Part shown: piece by piece, positions 57,187 to 64,000 of the stretch | Layout of the letters: every line of letters starts with the position of its first letter | Numbering within the stretch: position 1 is the first letter of the stretch | Source of the DNA: UBA4742 sp963734965 | GTDB lineage: Bacteria > Actinomycetota > Acidimicrobiia > Acidimicrobiales > Acidimicrobilacustridaceae | Direction: 5' to 3' | DNA length: 64,000 nucleotides | NCBI GenBank assembly: GCA_963734965.1 | Contig: CAVTJK010000004.1 | Coordinates: 2,418,001-2,482,000, forward strand | Program-made: the position numbers and the translations under genes | Notes under the pieces: model-generated | Told to the model about the DNA's origin: nothing | Databases searched by the model: none | The model's input: only the letters and a program-made list of their open reading frames with translations

Positions 57187-59109
57187 GACGGCTGGAGAGA
57201 TCTCGCGGGTGTCGAAGCGACCCGCCTGCAGATCGTCCAGCACCCGATCGCCCAGCACCGTGAGCTCGGGCTCCCCGCCGATCTCGTTGAGCGGGACGCA
57301 GAAGGCGGTGAGCTCGGCCGGCATGGTCAGGCCCATCGACTCGCCCTCGTTGATGACGACCCGGGCCTGCTCGAGGTACTCGATGGCACCCGTCTGATTG
57401 CCCTGACGCCACTCGAAGCTCGCCGAGCGGGCCGCCACCAGCACGGCGGCGGCGGCGGTGGTCACCGAGGGACAGACCTGCCAGAGCTGTTCGGAGATCG
57501 CACGTGAACGTCGCAGATCGGTGCGGCCGACTTCGGGGTTGCCCATGGCCGCCAGCACGTCGCTGCGGGTGACCAGGGTGTCGATCAGCGCCAGGGCGAC
57601 CTGCGGGGTGGCGTTGTGATCGTGCTTGGCCCACTGGCGCGCCCGCGTCGCCGTGCGCACCGCTCGATGGGCGTTGATCACGGCCTCGTCGGGGCTCTGG
57701 GTCAGCAGGAAGCGGGCCAGCATGGCCTGGGCCCGGGCTCGGGCCAACAAGATGGCAGGGGACTCGTGGGTGCGATCCGACTGGCGCCGGTCGACCTGGT
57801 CCTGCTGCTCGACCCGGAGGCGCTCGGCCTGCTCGGCCGCCTTGGCCCGGCGCTCGGCGGCCTTGGCCCTGAGCCAGTCGGTGCGCCGCTCGAAGCGGTT
57901 GTCCTCGGCCTGGTCGGTGAGGTCGATGACGTCGGGGTCCACGTCGGGCTCGGTCAGCGTCGGCCGAGGATCGGTGAGGTCGATGATGATCTCCGGGGGC
58001 TCGGCTCGGTCGGCGACGGGGCCGGCCGCCGGGGGAGCCACACCGGCCGGCGGCACGGCGACGAACTCGATTGGCGGCGTCATGGCCGGATCGGTCAGGT
58101 CGACGAAGTCCGACGTCGACCGCTCCGCCTGCTCGTCCACGGCCACCAGGTCGAGGGGCTCGCTCAGCAGGGGTGCGGGCTCGGGCTCGTCGCCGCCCGG
58201 CGCCGGCTCGAAGATGCGCTCACCGACGTCGACCAGGTCGAGGGCTTCACCCGCGGCAGGTGGCGGCGGGAAGAGGTTCTCGCCGACGTCGACCAGATCG
58301 AGGGGCTCTTGATCGACCCGACCGCCGGGCTCGGTCGGATCCGAGTCGCTCAGCTCGATCAGATCGAGCGGCTCGGATTCGGCCCGCGGCGCCTGGGTCG
58401 TGATGCCGGCGATGTCGATCTGCTCGATGAGGTCGGAGTGCTCCTCGTGGTCGCCTCCCTGTTGGGCGCTGACAACGGCGTGTGGCGCCTGGGTCATGCC
58501 GGCGCTCAGCCGCTCGGCCCCCGCGGTCTGCTGCGTGGTCTGGTTCGCGGTCAGCACGTTGAGGAGCCGGGTGGCGGCCCGCTCGGCCGACGCGATCGAC
58601 CGGCGGGTCTTCGGATCGTGGTCGTTGTGCTCGGCGTAGCGCGAGAACTCGAGGGCGACCTTGCACGACTCGATGGCCTCGGACTGCTCGCCGATGCGCT
58701 CGTGGACGGTGGCCGCGTGCACGAGGGCGGTGATCATGAACCGCACGTCGTCGCCGGTGCACTGCTCGGCGGCGATGGCGTCACGCCGGGCGGCGGCGGC
58801 GGCCGCGGTCTGACGCAAGGAGCGTTGGAAGTCGTCCTCGTCGAAGGCGATGGCGGCCAGCCGGGCGTGGCACTGCGAGCGGGTGCGGTGGTCTTCGGCG
58901 TCGGTCGACCGCCAGGCCGGATCGGCGAACGGCCCGAGCTTGCCGAGCGCTCGCAGGTAGGTCGCCTTGGCCAGCTTGGCGTCGCCCCGGCGCAGGGCGG
59001 CCTCGGCTGCGGCAAGGGTCGCGGTGGCCGGTTCCGCGTCGAAGACGGCCGGACCGTACGCCTCGCTGTCGTTGTGTTGCCAGCGTGCCACTCGCACTGT
59101 TCCGTTCAC
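57175..59109 (-). CDS. TPR-like protein with acidic motif-repeat centre, unknown function
   Basis: The product is 644 residues. Residues about 1-200 are helical and repeat-like (AEAALRRGDAKLAKATYLRA, ALVHAATVHERIGEQSEAIE), as in tetratricopeptide proteins. Residues about 240-420 are acidic and disordered, with about eight short motifs of the form [hydrophobic]-D-[LFI]-[VI]-x-[VL]: PLDLIELSD, PLDLVDVGE, ALDLVDVGE, PLDLVAVDE, DFVDLTDP, EFVAVPP, IIDLTDPR, VIDLTDQ. The C-terminal part is helical again (EWRQGNQTGAIEYLEQARVV). No catalytic domain is recognised. It may be a scaffold binding a repeated partner. Confidence 0.65.
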   Translation of the reverse strand: MNGTVRVARWQHNDSEAYGPAVFDAEPATATLAAAEAALRRGDAKLAKATYLRALGKLGPFADPAWRSTDAEDHRTRSQCHARLAAIAFDEDDFQRSLRQTAAAAAARRDAIAAEQCTGDDVRFMITALVHAATVHERIGEQSEAIESCKVALEFSRYAEHNDHDPKTRRSIASAERAATRLLNVLTANQTTQQTAGAERLSAGMTQAPHAVVSAQQGGDHEEHSDLIEQIDIAGITTQAPRAESEPLDLIELSDSDPTEPGGRVDQEPLDLVDVGENLFPPPPAAGEALDLVDVGERIFEPAPGGDEPEPAPLLSEPLDLVAVDEQAERSTSDFVDLTDPAMTPPIEFVAVPPAGVAPPAAGPVADRAEPPEIIIDLTDPRPTLTEPDVDPDVIDLTDQAEDNRFERRTDWLRAKAAERRAKAAEQAERLRVEQQDQVDRRQSDRTHESPAILLARARAQAMLARFLLTQSPDEAVINAHRAVRTATRARQWAKHDHNATPQVALALIDTLVTRSDVLAAMGNPEVGRTDLRRSRAISEQLWQVCPSVTTAAAAVLVAARSASFEWRQGNQTGAIEYLEQARVVINEGESMGLTMPAELTAFCVPLNEIGGEPELTVLGDRVLDDLQAGRFDTREISPAVARS

Positions 59110-59187
59110 CCCCGCAGAGCCCTGGGAAAGTCTCGCTGGCCGGTCCAGCGACGCCGTACCCCGGGGGGAACGGCGTACTGGGCCAGC

Positions 59188-59205
59188 CTAGGCCAAACGG
59201 CCTAG
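59188..59205 (-). terminator. Hairpin downstream of hppA
   Basis: CTAGGCC (59188-59194) pairs with GGCCTAG (59199-59205) around a 4-base loop, about 80 bases after the hppA stop on the minus strand. A second, weaker arm pair (ACGCCGT/ACGGCGT) lies near 59150-59177. No U-run; candidate terminator. Confidence 0.5.
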
Positions 59206-59286
59206 CAGCGCCTCTGGAGAGCATTCCACGCCCTGAGCAGTGAATCAACCGCCCAGCGTGGTTTATTGGCTGGCGTCAGGTTCTGT

Positions 59287-61791
<2,505 letters not shown>

Positions 61792-61795
<4 letters not shown>

Positions 61796-62559
61796 GGAAC
61801 AGGTGCCTCCTCATCGTGAACGGCGCGGTTGGCGTCGCTGCTCTGAACGGCGCGCGGGCCGTCTGTTGCCCCCACGGCACGGTCGCCGTGTCTCGCTGTG
61901 CTGATCGGTTGGACGAAGATCTGACGCGCGACCCGCTCGCCGAGCGTGCGGTCCTCGCCCGCGACCCGCAAGACGATAGGGCCATCGAAGGGGTGCTTCT
62001 CGCGGACCTCGATCTCGACGCCGGGACGCACGCCCAGGCCGTCGAGGAAGCGGACCACGTCGGGCTCGGTCGAGCCGGGGACGGCGACCTCGGCCACGTC
62101 GCCGGCCTCGAGCTCATAGAGCGGGGGCAAGGCAGGGATCTCGTCCTGGGCCGGCTCGGGGATCGGGAAGCCGTGCGGGCAGGTCGTCGGGCGGTTCAGG
62201 GCCACGAAGAGGCGGTCGGTCACCTCGTCAGGCAGATCGTGCTCGAAGGTCGGAGCCAGTCGATCGGCTTCGTTCCAGGGGTAGCCCAGCATGTCGGCGA
62301 GGAAGCGCTCGACGATCCGGTGGCGGCGGATGGCAGCGACGGCCAGCCTCCGACCCGGACGGGTGAAGCGCACCCCGTGGTAGGGCCGGTGGTCGACGAG
62401 TCCCCGATCGGCGAGCCGCTTCACCGCCGCGGTGACCGTGCCGGGTGTGACCCCCAGGGTCTCGGCCAGGACGCCCGTGTGGGCCTCGGGCTGATCCTGG
62501 GTGTGGCGATAGATCGCCTTCAGGGTCTCCTGCTCAGATTTCGTGAGGTCGTTGATCAT
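61792..62559 (-). CDS. DtxR/MntR-family metal-dependent regulator
   Basis: The product is 255 residues. The N-terminal winged helix reads LTKSEQETLKAIYRHTQDQ, LGVTPGTVTAAVKRLADRGL; the dimer/metal region has FLADMLGYPWNEADRLAPTF, EHDLPDEVTDRLF and TTCPHGFPIPE (the Cys-His metal site). An SH3-like domain (DVAEVAVPGSTEPDVVRFLD) and a charged tail follow. It senses Fe(II) or Mn(II). Its stop overlaps the hppA start by ATGA, an unusual partner for this family. Confidence 0.92.
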
Positions 62560-62599
62560 GGATTTGATTCGACGAAATATCGGTTCCGATCGGAGGGAG

Positions 62600-62629
62600 A
62601 TTCCACACGCGCTCGGCCCTGGGTGTCAA
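62600..62629 (-). promoter_or_regulatory. Candidate promoter of the dtxR-hppA operon
   Basis: Read on the minus strand, a perfect TTGACA (bases 62624-62629) lies 18 bases from TGGAAT (62600-62605), about 40 bases upstream of the DtxR start. The -35 is consensus and the -10 shares four of six positions. No clear Shine-Dalgarno follows. Confidence 0.45.
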
Positions 62630-62674
62630 ACCCGCTGCCGCTCGGCGCCGAATCGTTGTCGATTCGACGAGAAG

Positions 62675-62696
62675 TACACGCAGCGACACGCGTGTA
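62675..62696. promoter_or_regulatory. Inverted repeat upstream of the dtxR promoter
   Basis: TACACGC (62675-62681) and GCGTGTA (62690-62696) are perfect 7-bp arms around an 8-base spacer. The ATTCGACGA element occurs at about 62576 and 62662 nearby. Candidate operator, possibly for autoregulation; not the canonical DtxR box. Confidence 0.35.
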
Positions 62697-62806
62697 GATC
62701 GCGACGAATCTGCATCGAATCGGCGCCAAGCGCCACGACCGAGATGGGTCTCACCGGGCGGGGTCGCACAGCGGCGGAGAGCCGACGGCGCCTCGCCCCG
62801 GTGGGG

Positions 62807-64000
62807 TCAGCCGACGGCGCCCTCGGCCACCAGCCGTTCGAGCAGCAGCTCGGGCTGCTCGCGCTCGAGGCGCTCGACCCAGTACTGGCTCTCGAACAGG
62901 GCGAGGATCGTGCCATCGGCGCGTCGCAGGACCCGCACGCCGCGCATGCCCTTGAGCGCCTCGGCGCCGGCCTCGTCGGTGCGCCGGGCGAGCCGGTAGG
63001 CGGTGGGGGCGAGCTCGACGGGCGCCCCGAACTCGTTCTCGAGCCGATGGACCGCCACCTCGAACTGCATGGGCCCGACTGCGGCCAGCACCGGAGCCTG
63101 GTCGCCGAGCTCGGGATCGCGCAGCACCTGCACGACCCCTTCCTCGTCCAGCTGGGCGATCCCCTTGCGGAACTGCTTGAACCGGCCGGTGTCGCGCACC
63201 CGGGCCACGCTGAAGTGCTCGGGGGCGAAGCTCGGGATGGCTGGGAACTGCACAGGTTCGTCCACCCAGAGGCTGTCGCCCACCCGGACGTCGTTGGCGT
63301 TGACCAGACCGACGACATCTCCTGGGAAGGCCTCGTCGACCGTCTCTCGGTCCTGGCCGAAGACCTGATGGGCGTACTTGGTGTTGAAGGGCTTGCCCGT
63401 GGCCCCGTGGGTCACGACCATCCCCCGCTCGAAGCGGCCCGAGCACACCCGCAGGAAGGCGATGCGGTCGCGGTGGGAGGGATCCATGTTGGCCTGCACC
63501 TTGAACACGAACCCCGAGAACGGCGAGTCGAGGGGGCGGGGCACGGCGTCGACGTCTTCGCGGGGCGACGGCGAGGGCACGAGGTCGATGACGGCGTCGA
63601 GCAGCTTGCGCACGCCGAAGTTGGTCAGGGCCGACCCGAAGAACACCGGCGTCGACTCGGCGGCCAAGAACGCCTTGCGGTCGAGGCCCGACCCGGCCCC
63701 GTCGAGCAGCTCGAGCTCGTCGGTCGCGGCGCGCCACGCCGGTCCCTCGTCGGCGGCGGCCCGTTCGGGATCGACCAGCTCCTCGGGAGCTTCGGTCGCG
63801 CCGCGGGCGACCCGGGTGAACCGCGTGAACAGGCCGTCGCGCCGATCGACCACGCCTCGGAAATCACCCGCGATGCCGACCGGCCAGGTGACCGGCGCCG
63901 GCTCGAGGTCGAGCTGCTGGGTCAGCTGGTCGAGCAGCTCGACCGGGTCGAGGCCGGGCCGGTCCCACTTGTTCACGAAGGTCAGCAGCGGCAGGCCGCG
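62807..64000 (-). CDS. prfC: Peptide chain release factor 3, 3' part (cut by window edge)
   Basis: The frame is open to base 64000, so the 5' part of the gene lies outside; about 397 residues are visible. The G4 motif NKWD (LLTFVNKWDRPGLDPVE) and the RF3-type domains that follow (VTWPVGIAGDFRGVVDRRDG, VDAVPRPLDSPFSGFVFKVQ, MDPSHRDRIAFLRVCSGRFE, ALKGMRGVRVLRRADGTILA) identify the GTPase RF3, which recycles RF1 and RF2 after termination. The C-terminus near 62807 seems complete. Upstream of the dtxR-hppA operon. Confidence 0.95.
   Translation of the reverse strand, partial: RGLPLLTFVNKWDRPGLDPVELLDQLTQQLDLEPAPVTWPVGIAGDFRGVVDRRDGLFTRFTRVARGATEAPEELVDPERAAADEGPAWRAATDELELLDGAGSGLDRKAFLAAESTPVFFGSALTNFGVRKLLDAVIDLVPSPSPREDVDAVPRPLDSPFSGFVFKVQANMDPSHRDRIAFLRVCSGRFERGMVVTHGATGKPFNTKYAHQVFGQDRETVDEAFPGDVVGLVNANDVRVGDSLWVDEPVQFPAIPSFAPEHFSVARVRDTGRFKQFRKGIAQLDEEGVVQVLRDPELGDQAPVLAAVGPMQFEVAVHRLENEFGAPVELAPTAYRLARRTDEAGAEALKGMRGVRVLRRADGTILALFESQYWVERLEREQPELLLERLVAEGAVG

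Overview
This window is high-GC, gene-dense DNA with mostly short intergenic gaps and many start/stop overlaps of the ATGA or GTGA type. The gene set points to a high-GC actinobacterium: F420-type luciferase-like oxidoreductase, two cytochrome P450s, two Baeyer-Villiger-type monooxygenases, CaiB CoA transferases, an SCP2 protein, a DUF4389 protein and a Ser/Thr kinase/PP2C pair. An acidimicrobial relative is my best guess, but no rRNA or marker tree is available, so this is inference.

Layout. 0-7 kb: end of one CoA transferase, a second CoA transferase, an ArsR-arsenate reductase fusion with a VOC protein, then a PadR-ABC ATPase-FtsX permease operon. 7-14 kb: VOC protein, flavin monooxygenase, nitroreductase, beta-lactamase-fold hydrolase, SCP2 protein and a secreted protein. 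14-21 kb: DUF4389 membrane protein, tRNA-Ala(TGC), a glycosyltransferase-methyltransferase fusion, a GT-C-like membrane protein and a repeat lipoprotein. 21-25.5 kb: a tight five-gene minus-strand operon (ParA-like ATPase, P450, SDR, alpha/beta hydrolase, thioesterase). 25.5-31.8 kb: phosphotransacylase, SDR, kinase-luciferase fusion, MscS channel and TetR regulator. 32-37.5 kb: a catabolic operon (amidohydrolase, acetoacetate-decarboxylase-like protein, SDR, second amidohydrolase, P450). 37.5-49.4 kb: a PAS-GGDEF-EAL protein, carboxylesterase, beta-helix protein, AhpD-like protein, a second monooxygenase and a very large secreted propeller protein.

49.5-57 kb is a nitrogen region: PP2C phosphatase, Ser/Thr kinase and a glutamine synthetase family enzyme are translationally coupled on the minus strand; an amino acid permease follows, then glnK-amtB behind an AT-rich leader with GlnR-like spaced motifs. 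57-64 kb: six perfect 17-bp tandem repeats, a TPR-like protein with an acidic motif-repeat centre, a DtxR-type regulator coupled to a membrane pyrophosphatase, and the 3' part of prfC.

A major caution: at least eleven clearly recognisable genes are split by a single-base frameshift, and all eleven have the same sign (one surplus base). I give the reconstructed spans for these genes. The simplest reading is a systematic insertion error in the assembly, not eleven pseudogenes, but the one-sidedness deserves checking.
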